Source of the DNA: Bradyrhizobium sp.
Lineage (GTDB): Bacteria > Pseudomonadota > Alphaproteobacteria > Rhizobiales > Xanthobacteraceae
NCBI GenBank assembly: GCA_019243075.1
Contig: JAFAUV010000116.1
Coordinates: 1 to 5,526, forward strand
Reading direction: 5' to 3'
DNA: 5,526 bases
This document shows positions 1-5,526 of the stretch, piece after piece. Positions within the stretch are counted from its first letter, which is position 1; each line of letters begins with the position of its first letter. The notes under the pieces were generated by a model. The model saw only the letters and a list, made by a program, of their open reading frames with translations. It was not told where the DNA came from and made no database searches. The position numbers and the translations under genes were made by a program.

Positions 1-669
1 CACGCGCTGAAAGACGTCAAGATCGAACTGCCGCTGATCCCGCGCACGTTCTATTGCGTCGGGTTGAACTATCTGAAGCATCTGAAGGAAGCCGCCGACA
101 AGGCCGGGACCGTCCCCAATGGCCCCGACCGGCCCGAGATCGGCTACCGCGCCCAGAACGCGCTGATCGCCCATGACGATTATTTTTTTATTCAGACAAC
201 CACCACCGAGAAGATTCACTATGAGGGCGAGCTCGTCGTCGTGATCGGCAAGAAGGTGAAGCACCTCACCGAAAAAGACGCGATGTCTTGCGTATTCGGC
301 TACACCATCGGCAATGACGTCTCCGAGCGCAGTTGGCAGAAGGCCGACCGCGGGCTGTGGCGTGCCAAGAACGCCGACACCTTCAAGCCGATGGGACCGT
401 GGATCGAGACCGATGTCGATCTCGACAGGATGGAGACCATCATCAAGGTCAACGGCAAGGAGACCGGCCGCTTTCGCACCAACGAGATGATCTTCGGCAT
501 CATCCCCTTCATCGTCGAGCTGACCAAATATTTCACGCTGTGGCCGGGCGACGTGATCTGGATGGGTACCGACGGCGCCTCGCCCGACCTGAAGGCGGGC
601 GATATCGTCGAGATCGAGATCACCGGGATCGGCACCCTGCGCAACAAGTTCGTCGCCGAGAAGCGCTGA
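1..669 (+). CDS. FAH family hydrolase/isomerase, 5'-truncated by the window edge
   Basis: This is the C-terminal catalytic part (222 residues visible) of a fumarylacetoacetate hydrolase family enzyme. The family acts on C-C bonds of, or isomerises, 2-oxo or 1,3-diketo acids from aromatic breakdown, using a divalent metal in the cytoplasm. Numbering from base 1, the metal ligands fit the E-x-E of HYEGEL (E75, E77) and the Asp of GNDVSER (D106). K123 and the TFKPMGP stretch (127-133) form the usual substrate loop. WMGTDGASPDLKAGD (187-201) matches the late FAH signature, with Asp where many members have Pro after GT. The frame is open and FAH-like from base 1 (IPRTFYCVGLNYLKH), so the TTG at 64 is not the start. 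The true start lies outside the window. A terminator follows at once. The exact substrate cannot be told from the sequence; the family call is secure. Confidence 0.93.
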   Translation, partial: HALKDVKIELPLIPRTFYCVGLNYLKHLKEAADKAGTVPNGPDRPEIGYRAQNALIAHDDYFFIQTTTTEKIHYEGELVVVIGKKVKHLTEKDAMSCVFGYTIGNDVSERSWQKADRGLWRAKNADTFKPMGPWIETDVDLDRMETIIKVNGKETGRFRTNEMIFGIIPFIVELTKYFTLWPGDVIWMGTDGASPDLKAGDIVEIEITGIGTLRNKFVAEKR

Positions 670-680
670 TGGTCCGCTAG

Positions 681-727
681 AGAGGGATGACGTTTCTTCG
701 TATCGTCATCCGCTCTATCTTTTGTTT
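681..727 (+). terminator. Intrinsic terminator of the FAH-family gene
   Basis: A stem of 12 base pairs with one bulged G (arms 681-692 and 704-716, bulge at 712) encloses an 11-nt loop. It is followed by the T-rich run TCTTTTGTTT (718-727). It starts 12 bases after the FAH stop codon and points along +. In the opposite direction no T-run follows the stem, so it should not end the permease transcript. Confidence 0.72.
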
Positions 728-777
728 GAGCATGACCTTTTCGGAAAACCGCTGCACACTTTTTCCGGATCATGCTC
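728..777. repeat. Rhizobiales-type palindromic intergenic repeat
   Basis: The outer arms GAGCATGA (728-735) and TCATGCTC (770-777) are perfect 8-bp complements. An inner 7-bp stem (742-748 with 761-767) closes a 12-nt loop, with an asymmetric internal loop between the two stems. The general form, GAGCATGATCCGGAAAA and its complement around a short centre, is one I recall from many Bradyrhizobium and other Rhizobiales intergenic regions, akin to the RIME elements. That is memory, not a search. It lies between convergent genes and its right arm shares one base with the permease stop codon. It could fold at the 3' end of the permease mRNA and protect it, but no T-run follows in that direction. 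Confidence 0.7.
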
Positions 778-2270
778 TAAGATCGAGCCGTAGCGCCCTT
801 TTCTTCCGGCAGGATCATCTGCACGATCACCGTCACGACCGCGGCGACCGCGATGTTGAGGATGAGCGCGCCGAGCCCGACGAAGAAGGTGTAGCTGTCG
901 CCGCCGAGCGCAAGGCTCGCGAGCGGCTTCATGCCATTGCTCCAGGCCGTCCAGGTGCCCCAGCCGATGCCCGCCGCCCAGCCCAGCAACAGGCCCTCGG
1001 CGCGGAACCAGCGCGTGAACAGCCCGAACACCAGCGCCGGAAAGGTCTGCAGGATCCACAAGCCGCCGAGCAGTTGCAGGTCGAGCGCATATTGCGTCGG
1101 CAGGAACAGGATGAAGGCGAGCGCGCCGACCTTCACCACCAGCGAGGTGATCTTGGCGACCGCAGCCTCGCCGGCATGGGTGATTGCGGGATCGACGTAG
1201 GATTTCCAGACATTGCGGGTGAACAGGTTCGCCGCGCCGATGCTCATCACCGCCGCCGGCACCAGCGCACCGATCGCGATCGCGGCAAAGGCGAAGCCCG
1301 CAAACCAGGACGGAAACAGCGTCTGGAACAGCACCGGCACCGCGTCGTTCGGCGAGCCCAGCTTGAGATGAGCGGCATAGGCCATATAGCCGAGCAATGC
1401 GATCAGCCCGAGCAATAGCGTGTAGGCCGGCAGCAGGATCGCATTCTTGCGGATGGTGTCGGCCGATTTCGAGGCGAACACGCCGGTCAGGGTGTGCGGG
1501 TACATGAAGGCGGCGAGCGCCGATCCGAGCGCCAGCGTCGCGTAGGCCAGGAGCTGACCGGGCTTCAACGTGAGACCCGTGGCGCCGCCCTTGGCGGTGA
1601 ACGCGTCATTGGCGGCCGAGAACACCGCGCCATAGCCGCCGAGCCTGTAGGGCACCACGACGACGGCGACCAGCACCACGATGTAGATCATGATGTCCTT
1701 GACGAAAGCGATCAAAGCCGGCGCACGCAAGCCCGAGCTATAGGTGTAGAGCGCGAGGATGATGAAGGCCGCGATGATCGGCCATTCGCCGGTCAGGCCC
1801 ATCGCCTTGATCACCACCCCCATGCCGATGAGCTGCAGCGCGATATAGGGCATGGTCGCGACCATGCCGGTCAGCGCGACGGCGAGCTCAAGCGCGCGCG
1901 AATTGTAGGTGCCGTGGACGACGTCGGCCGCGGTGACATAGCCGTTCTTGTGCGCGACTTTCCACAGCATCGGCATCACCGCGAAGACGAAGGGATAGAC
2001 AATGACAGTATAGGGCAGCGCGAAGAAGCCGTAGGCGCCGACCGCATAGACCAGCGCCGGCACCGCGATCACGGTATAGGCGGTGTAGAAATCGCCGCCG
2101 ATCAGGAACCAGGTGATCCAGGTGCCGAATTGCCGGCCGCCCAGTCCCCATTCGTCCAGATGCTCGCTGACCGGGCCGGACTTCCAGCGCGCGGCGAAAA
2201 AGCCCATCACGGTGACGAGCGCGAAGAAGAAGATGAAAACCGAAAATGCCACCCATTCGATGCCGGCCAT
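777..2270 (-). CDS. mctP: Sodium:solute symporter family permease, MctP-like (monocarboxylate uptake)
   Basis: This is a 497-residue inner-membrane permease of the SSS family with about 13 hydrophobic segments. It is close in overall pattern to the rhizobial monocarboxylate permease MctP (lactate, pyruvate, propionate and similar acids, possibly some amino acids). Visible landmarks are the EEWGLGGR-like loop after helix 1 (here DEWGLGGRQFGTW, 39-51), WFLIGGDFYTAYT (54-66) in the broken-helix region, MPYIALQLIGMG (140-151), MYPHTLTGVFASKS (256-269) and VPAAVMSIGAANLFTRNVWK (337-356). The ATG at 2270 is supported by GGGGAG at 2278-2283, 7 nt upstream. This site lies inside the last codons of the DUF3311 gene, which suggests translational coupling. 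Length fits the family. The SSS family is secure; the MctP assignment is from recalled similarity, and the substrate is not proven. Confidence 0.93.
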   Translation of the reverse strand: MAGIEWVAFSVFIFFFALVTVMGFFAARWKSGPVSEHLDEWGLGGRQFGTWITWFLIGGDFYTAYTVIAVPALVYAVGAYGFFALPYTVIVYPFVFAVMPMLWKVAHKNGYVTAADVVHGTYNSRALELAVALTGMVATMPYIALQLIGMGVVIKAMGLTGEWPIIAAFIILALYTYSSGLRAPALIAFVKDIMIYIVVLVAVVVVPYRLGGYGAVFSAANDAFTAKGGATGLTLKPGQLLAYATLALGSALAAFMYPHTLTGVFASKSADTIRKNAILLPAYTLLLGLIALLGYMAYAAHLKLGSPNDAVPVLFQTLFPSWFAGFAFAAIAIGALVPAAVMSIGAANLFTRNVWKSYVDPAITHAGEAAVAKITSLVVKVGALAFILFLPTQYALDLQLLGGLWILQTFPALVFGLFTRWFRAEGLLLGWAAGIGWGTWTAWSNGMKPLASLALGGDSYTFFVGLGALILNIAVAAVVTVIVQMILPEEKGATARS

Positions 2271-2274
2271 GACG

Positions 2275-2457
2275 CTACTCCCCGCTCTGGTCAGGGGTGC
2301 GGTTGCGATAGACCAGCCAGATCAGCAGCGAGGTGATCGGCACCCAGGCGAACTGGTACCAATAAAAGAACGGAAAGCCGAGCAGCGACGGCTCCGAGAA
2401 ATTGTAGAACGGCACCCACAACAGGCCGATAAACGGGATCAGCAAAACTGCCCACAT
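2275..2457 (-). CDS. Small two-helix membrane protein, DUF3311 family
   Basis: This 60-residue protein has two hydrophobic segments (about residues 1-20 and 32-48) and a short polar tail ending RTPDQSGE. The pattern, with the aromatic, Pro-rich start (LLIPFIGLLWVPFYN) and PFFYWYQFAWVP in the middle, fits DUF3311. That family is usually found just before an SSS permease, as here: its TAG stop lies 4 bp before the permease ATG. By position it is likely a partner or assembly factor of the permease, comparable in logic to small subunits beside other SSS transporters, but no function is established from the sequence. The start is well supported by a strong Shine-Dalgarno. Confidence 0.88.
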   Translation of the reverse strand: MWAVLLIPFIGLLWVPFYNFSEPSLLGFPFFYWYQFAWVPITSLLIWLVYRNRTPDQSGE

Positions 2458-2462
2458 GGCGT

Positions 2463-2470
2463 CCTCCTCC
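2463..2470 (-). promoter_or_regulatory. Strong ribosome binding site of the DUF3311 gene
   Basis: On - this reads GGAGGAGG, 5 nt before the ATG at 2457. It is an extended match to the anti-Shine-Dalgarno and the strongest in the window. It fixes the start of a gene that could otherwise be missed because of its size. Confidence 0.8.
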
Positions 2471-2563
2471 GCAAGCCGCCTCTACCGGGCAGCCTGCTGA
2501 TTATCGGAAGCTAAACACCCGTGCCTGATTCCGCCAGAGGCTTGCCTTGCTGCAATGCCGCGA

Positions 2564-3181
2564 TCAGAACGCCGGCCCTTCGCCATTCCTGCCATAGGTA
2601 ATGCGCGGCGTCTGCAGCGTGCCGTCGGCCTGCTTCTTGGCGGCCCCGACGAAAATCCTGGTGCCGGGCTGGATCTCCTCGCGCCTGCCGATCTCATAGG
2701 TGACGACAACGGTCTGCGGCGTCACCACGAGCTTCTTCTCGCCGTCCTTGTACTTCACCGACAGCACCGGCCCGTCGACGCCGGTCACGGCCTGCTCGAC
2801 ATTGCCGTTGGTCATCTTGCTCCTGGGCAACAAGTCCCAATCATAATGCCCGTCGCCGGTGCCGCGCATGGATTCAGGAAAGATGTGCACCTCGATGGCT
2901 TTTTGCGTGCCGTCCTCCTGTATCATGCCGGCGGAGCCGACATACATGCCCGGCTTGATGTCGCTTATCCTGGCCGGCACGATCGCGACGAACAGCGGAT
3001 TGTCGGCGACCGTCGTCAACTTCACTTCGGAGCCGTCGCGGTTCTTGACCACATAGACCGGGCCGTCGATCCGCTCGACCGTGCCGCGAATGCGCACCGT
3101 ATCCTGCGCGGATGCGGGATGCGCAAAACAAGCAAGGGCGAAGCTCGATACAGCGAGCGCATGCAGGAACTTTCCGATCAT
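2564..3181 (-). CDS. Exported protein with two beta-rich repeats, DUF5666-like
   Basis: The product is 205 residues. The start at 3181 is chosen because GGGAG (3188-3192) lies 6 nt upstream; the ATG at 3187 would leave no spacing, and extension to 3232 adds a non-hydrophobic Arg/Cys-rich leader. From 3181 the N-terminus is a clear signal peptide (MIGKFLHALAVSSFALACFA), with a likely signal peptidase I site after HPASA (A25). The mature part has two similar units, about 32-103 and 127-197. Each has a G-x-V-E start, a DGPV turn, K-x-(R/K)DGE/S, a (D/E)I-(K/Q)PG turn, and ends with VGxA...DGT. They are joined by FPESMRGTGDGHYDWDLLP. This resembles small periplasmic beta-barrel proteins of the DUF5666 type. 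I recall relatives mislabelled as metal ABC transporter permeases, but there are no membrane helices after the signal. Function is unknown. It is divergent from the amidase and 106 bp upstream of the DUF3311 gene, so co-transcription with that unit is possible but not shown. Confidence 0.85.
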   Translation of the reverse strand: MIGKFLHALAVSSFALACFAHPASAQDTVRIRGTVERIDGPVYVVKNRDGSEVKLTTVADNPLFVAIVPARISDIKPGMYVGSAGMIQEDGTQKAIEVHIFPESMRGTGDGHYDWDLLPRSKMTNGNVEQAVTGVDGPVLSVKYKDGEKKLVVTPQTVVVTYEIGRREEIQPGTRIFVGAAKKQADGTLQTPRITYGRNGEGPAF

Positions 3182-3360
3182 GACCATCTCCCGGGGATTG
3201 ACGATGCCTCTGCAACACCGGCTGCGCCGCATTATTCCGGCGTGGATGCCATAGCCCGGCCGGGCCGGCCGTCCTCAGAAATGGGGACAGGCAGGCACGG
3301 TGCCGGCCGCTAGGATTTGATCGGAAGCCGCCTTTACCTTGCTGGAAGAAGGAGAGTGTC
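3182..3360. promoter_or_regulatory. Divergent intergenic region between the exported-protein gene and the amidase gene
   Basis: These 179 bp must hold the promoters of both flanking genes unless either is transcribed from further away. It contains a cluster of small palindromes: GCCCGGCCGGGC (3254-3265), GGCCGGCC (3263-3270) and GGCAC-G-GTGCC (3294-3304). There is also a short GTCC/GGAC stem around TCAGAAATGG (3271-3288). No convincing -35/-10 pair was found on either strand. The palindromes could be operator sites or the remnant of a repeat. Confidence 0.4.
3349..3354 (+). promoter_or_regulatory. Ribosome binding site of the amidase gene
   Basis: AAGGAG lies 6 nt before the ATG at 3361. It fixes the start, and therefore the presence of the signal peptide in the product. 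Confidence 0.8.
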
Positions 3361-4881
3361 ATGCGCTACCGTCCTTGTGCATTGCTTGTTGCGGCCGCGG
3401 GCGTTGCTGCCTGGAGCGCCGCGCCCGCATCGCGGGCCGCATCAGCCCCCGATCTCGATCGATTGACCACGCGCCAGGCTGCCGCCGACATCTGCGCCGG
3501 AAAGCTGACAAGCGCTGCGCTGGTCGCGGCGGCGCTGGCGCGGGCGAAGGCAAATTCCGATCTCAACGCCTTCATCACGCTCGATGAAGCCGGCGCCACG
3601 AAAGCCGCTGCGGCCTTCGATGCCGCTCACAACAAGAAACGCGCCTGCCTGCCGCTTGGTGGCGTTCCCATCGTCATCAAGGACAATATCGAAGTGGCTG
3701 GATTGCCCTGCTCCGCCGGTACGCCGGCGCTGAAGGGGCATGTGCCGACGCAGGATGCGCCGGTGGCAAAGCAATTGCGCGACGCCGGCGCCATCATCAT
3801 CGGCAAGACCAACATGCACGAGCTCGCCTTCGGCATCTCCGGCTATAACGCCGCGTTCAAGACGGGCGCGGAGCCTGGCGTCCGCAACGCCTATGATCAT
3901 TCCAGGATCGCCGGCGGCTCGTCGTCCGGCACGGCCGCGGCGATCGGCGCGAGGATCGTCACGGCCGGGCTAGGCACCGACACCGGCGGCTCCGTTCGCA
4001 TCCCCTGCGCGCTGAACGGTTGCGCCTCGCTGCGGCCGACGGTCGGGCGTTATCCGCGAACCGGTATCGCACCGATCTCCCACACCCGCGACACCGCAGG
4101 GCCCATGGCATCCACCATGGCTGACGTCGCGCTGCTCGATCGCATCATCGCCGGCGGCGGCGCGGTCGAGGCCGCCGACCTGAAAGGCGTCCGCATCGGA
4201 CTCGAAAAGACGATGCTCGCCAATCTCGACGGCGATACCGACGCCGCGTTCCACGCGAGCCTCGACAAGCTCAAAGCGGCCGGCGCCACCATCGTCGAGG
4301 TCGATATGCCGAAGCTTGGCGAACTCAACGGCCAGGTCGGCTTTCCGGTCGCGCTGTATGAGGCCTATGACGACATGGTCGCGTATCTGAAACGCAGCGG
4401 CTCCGGCGTCACCATCGAGGAGCTGGCCAGGCAGATCGCAAGTCCCGACGTGAAGGGCACCTATGACGGGCTCGTCATTCCGCGCAAGCTGCCAGGGCCG
4501 AACGACACGGTGGTCGACGCCAGGCCGGCCTACGACGCGGCGATCAAGACGGCGCGCCCGGCGCTGCAGGCGCTGTATCGCGATACGTTCGCCAAGAACA
4601 GGCTGGACGCGATCGCATTCCCGACCACGCCGAGAGTCGCGATCCCGGCGACCGCGGATTCCAGCAGCGTTGCCAATTTCGTGCTGTTCATCCAGAACAC
4701 CGATCCGGGAAGCAATGCCGGCGTTCCCGGCATCCAGGTGCCGGTGGCACTGAGTGCTTCCGGCAAACTGCCCGTCGGCCTCGAGCTCGACGGGCCGGCC
4801 GGAAGCGACCGAAAGCTGCTCGCGATCGGCATGGCATTGGACAAGGTTTTTGGCAGGCTGCCGCCACCGGCTGCGCATTAG
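3361..4881 (+). CDS. Exported amidase-signature family hydrolase (indoleacetamide/mandelamide hydrolase-like)
   Basis: This 506-residue enzyme hydrolyses a carboxamide to acid and ammonia (or amine). The full catalytic triad is visible: K107 in IVIKDNIE, the cis-Ser S187 in AGGSSSGTAA, and the nucleophile S211 in GTDTGGSVRIP. The S187-S211 spacing of 24 is the same as in FAAH. LNAFITLD (68-75), CSAGTPALKG (117-126), GKTNMHELAFGIS (148-160) and RPTVGRYPRTGIAPISHTRDTAGP (225-248) resemble the indoleacetamide and mandelamide hydrolase branch rather than GatA. Residues 1-26 form a signal peptide (MRYR, a hydrophobic Ala/Val stretch, then APASRA as a probable cleavage site), so the enzyme should act in the periplasm, whereas most relatives are cytoplasmic. 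The start is fixed by the AAGGAG site. The gene is divergent from the exported repeat protein and convergent, with a 6-bp gap, on the LuxR gene. The substrate is not determined; an aryl-acetamide is a guess from the subfamily. Confidence 0.92.
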   Translation: MRYRPCALLVAAAGVAAWSAAPASRAASAPDLDRLTTRQAAADICAGKLTSAALVAAALARAKANSDLNAFITLDEAGATKAAAAFDAAHNKKRACLPLGGVPIVIKDNIEVAGLPCSAGTPALKGHVPTQDAPVAKQLRDAGAIIIGKTNMHELAFGISGYNAAFKTGAEPGVRNAYDHSRIAGGSSSGTAAAIGARIVTAGLGTDTGGSVRIPCALNGCASLRPTVGRYPRTGIAPISHTRDTAGPMASTMADVALLDRIIAGGGAVEAADLKGVRIGLEKTMLANLDGDTDAAFHASLDKLKAAGATIVEVDMPKLGELNGQVGFPVALYEAYDDMVAYLKRSGSGVTIEELARQIASPDVKGTYDGLVIPRKLPGPNDTVVDARPAYDAAIKTARPALQALYRDTFAKNRLDAIAFPTTPRVAIPATADSSSVANFVLFIQNTDPGSNAGVPGIQVPVALSASGKLPVGLELDGPAGSDRKLLAIGMALDKVFGRLPPPAAH

Positions 4882-4887
4882 CCCGGT

Positions 4888-5526
4888 TCAGCGGTGCCGC
4901 GACAACAGGCTCGCGACGCCGCTGCGGCGGCGGACGCCGAGCTTGTCGAACATCCGCTTCAGATGGGTGCGGACGGTCGAGATTTCGACGCCGAGCTGGT
5001 AGGCAATTTCCTTGTCGCTGAGATCATCTGCGATCATCCGCGCTATCTCATATTCGCGGACCGACAGTTTCAGCGTCGATGCGGGCGCGCAAGCCTCGGG
5101 CAGGGATGAGCCGCCCTGCGCCCGCAACAATGCGCCGGTGAAGGCCGGCTCGACCAGCCGCAACAGCTCCAGCGTATGGGCGTCGAAATTCGCGCGAGCC
5201 CGCCCGCGCCAGATCCTGACATCGCCGATATTGCGATCGCCGGCATAGGCATAGGCATTGACGCCCCAGTGCAGCCCGTCGCGGGCCAGGAAGTCGTTGA
5301 AAAACTCGGTCCGCAGCAATTCGCGTTGCGGCATCACCTGCGTGACCAGGGTCGGCTCGCGACGGGCCTGCAGGCGGAAGGTGATCGGATCGTGATATTG
5401 GTAATAGCGGTCGTAATTCGCCAGGTTGTTCGCGTCCATGTTGAGAAACACGGCCTCGCCGAACCGCCGGGTCGCATCATGCCAGACAAACGAGGCGTAA
5501 TAGTCGGCCTGCAGCAGTTCGAGCAA
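4888..5526 (-). CDS. LuxR/GerE-type transcriptional regulator, N-terminus beyond the window
   Basis: 212 residues are visible and the reading frame runs off the right edge. The codon at the edge is TTG (Leu) and need not be a start. The C-terminal helix-turn-helix (fragment residues 154-208) has the GerE pattern: LSVREYEIARMI, DKEIAYQLGV, then the recognition helix STVRTHLKRMFDKLGV, with conserved E158, K172-E173-I174-A175, T184-V185, H188 and K195-L196. The usual Gly after A-x is Asp here (ADDLS). The N-terminal part (about 1-135) has the layout of a GAF-like or autoinducer-binding-like sensor, with YYQYHDPIT (41-49) and FFNDFLARDGLHWGV (75-89). The Trp and Tyr expected 13 and 9 residues before the Asp-Pro of acyl-homoserine-lactone receptors are both Asn, so it is probably not a classical one. 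There is no phospho-receiver domain in the visible part. Its targets are unknown, though the convergent amidase gene is an obvious candidate. Confidence 0.9.
   Translation of the reverse strand: MLELLQADYYASFVWHDATRRFGEAVFLNMDANNLANYDRYYQYHDPITFRLQARREPTLVTQVMPQRELLRTEFFNDFLARDGLHWGVNAYAYAGDRNIGDVRIWRGRARANFDAHTLELLRLVEPAFTGALLRAQGGSSLPEACAPASTLKLSVREYEIARMIADDLSDKEIAYQLGVEISTVRTHLKRMFDKLGVRRRSGVASLLSRHR

Noticed and set aside
64..669. TTG at 64 as the start of the FAH gene
   Set aside because: The frame is open to base 1 and the preceding residues (IPRTFYCVG) are family-typical, so the gene is cut by the window edge rather than starting here.
687..1418. Long + strand reading frame opposite the permease
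   Set aside because: Its product is Arg/His/Gln/Asp-rich with no recognisable domain, as expected from the antisense of a GC-rich membrane protein gene, and it starts within the terminator stem.
1494..2336. Second long + strand reading frame opposite the permease
   Set aside because: Same low-information Arg/His/Asp composition; the - strand frame has clear family motifs and a ribosome binding site.
2500..2505. GATAAT on - as a -10 box for the DUF3311-permease unit
   Set aside because: No acceptable -35 element at 16-18 bp, and one six-base match in a 106-bp gap is weak evidence.
3182..3232. N-terminal extension of the exported protein to 3232
   Set aside because: The extra residues (MRRSRCCRGIVNPRE) precede a complete signal peptide and lack a ribosome binding site; 3181 has GGGAG at proper spacing.
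3231..3236. AATAAT on - as a -10 box for the exported-protein gene
   Set aside because: The sequence at -35 spacing is CCGGGC, unlike TTGACA.
3317..3322. TTGATC on + as a -35 box for the amidase gene
   Set aside because: The matching -10 position would be TGCTGG and would crowd the ribosome binding site.
3970..4878. 302-codon - strand frame opposite the amidase
   Set aside because: It overlaps the amidase catalytic region, has shadow-type composition and no recognisable motif.
5388..5423. Classical acyl-homoserine-lactone receptor signature in the LuxR protein
   Set aside because: The Asp-Pro is present but the Trp and Tyr at the standard spacing before it are both Asn.

Overview
The window is GC-rich, with strong GC bias at third codon positions. 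It reads as chromosomal sequence from an alphaproteobacterium of the Bradyrhizobium/Rhodopseudomonas type. Three things suggest this: codon use, protein family content, and a palindromic intergenic repeat (728-777) of a kind I recall as common in Rhizobiales. No mobile element, RNA gene, CRISPR array or phage gene was seen.

Layout, left to right. (1) The 3' part of a fumarylacetoacetate hydrolase (FAH) family enzyme on + (1-669) enters from the left edge and ends at a good intrinsic terminator (681-727). (2) On -, a two-gene unit carries a 60-residue two-helix membrane protein of the DUF3311 type (2457-2275). It is followed 4 bp later by a 497-residue sodium:solute symporter family permease resembling the monocarboxylate permease MctP (2270-777). 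The palindromic repeat touches the permease stop codon. (3) Upstream on -, an exported 205-residue protein (3181-2564) is built from two diverged copies of a small beta-rich repeat. (4) Divergent from it across a 179-bp gap is an amidase-signature enzyme on + (3361-4881), with a complete Lys-Ser-Ser triad and an N-terminal signal peptide. (5) The amidase ends only 6 bp from the stop codon of a convergent LuxR-type regulator on - (4888-5526), whose N-terminus lies beyond the right edge.

Together the genes look like an ordinary catabolic and transport neighbourhood: a ring-cleavage-type hydrolase, a carboxylate permease, a periplasmic amidase that would release a carboxylate and ammonia, and a regulator. 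That the amidase supplies the permease is only an inference from adjacency. I see no convincing new multi-gene system. The points most worth following are the exported amidase, the DUF3311-permease pair, the internally duplicated exported protein, and the very tight amidase/LuxR convergence.
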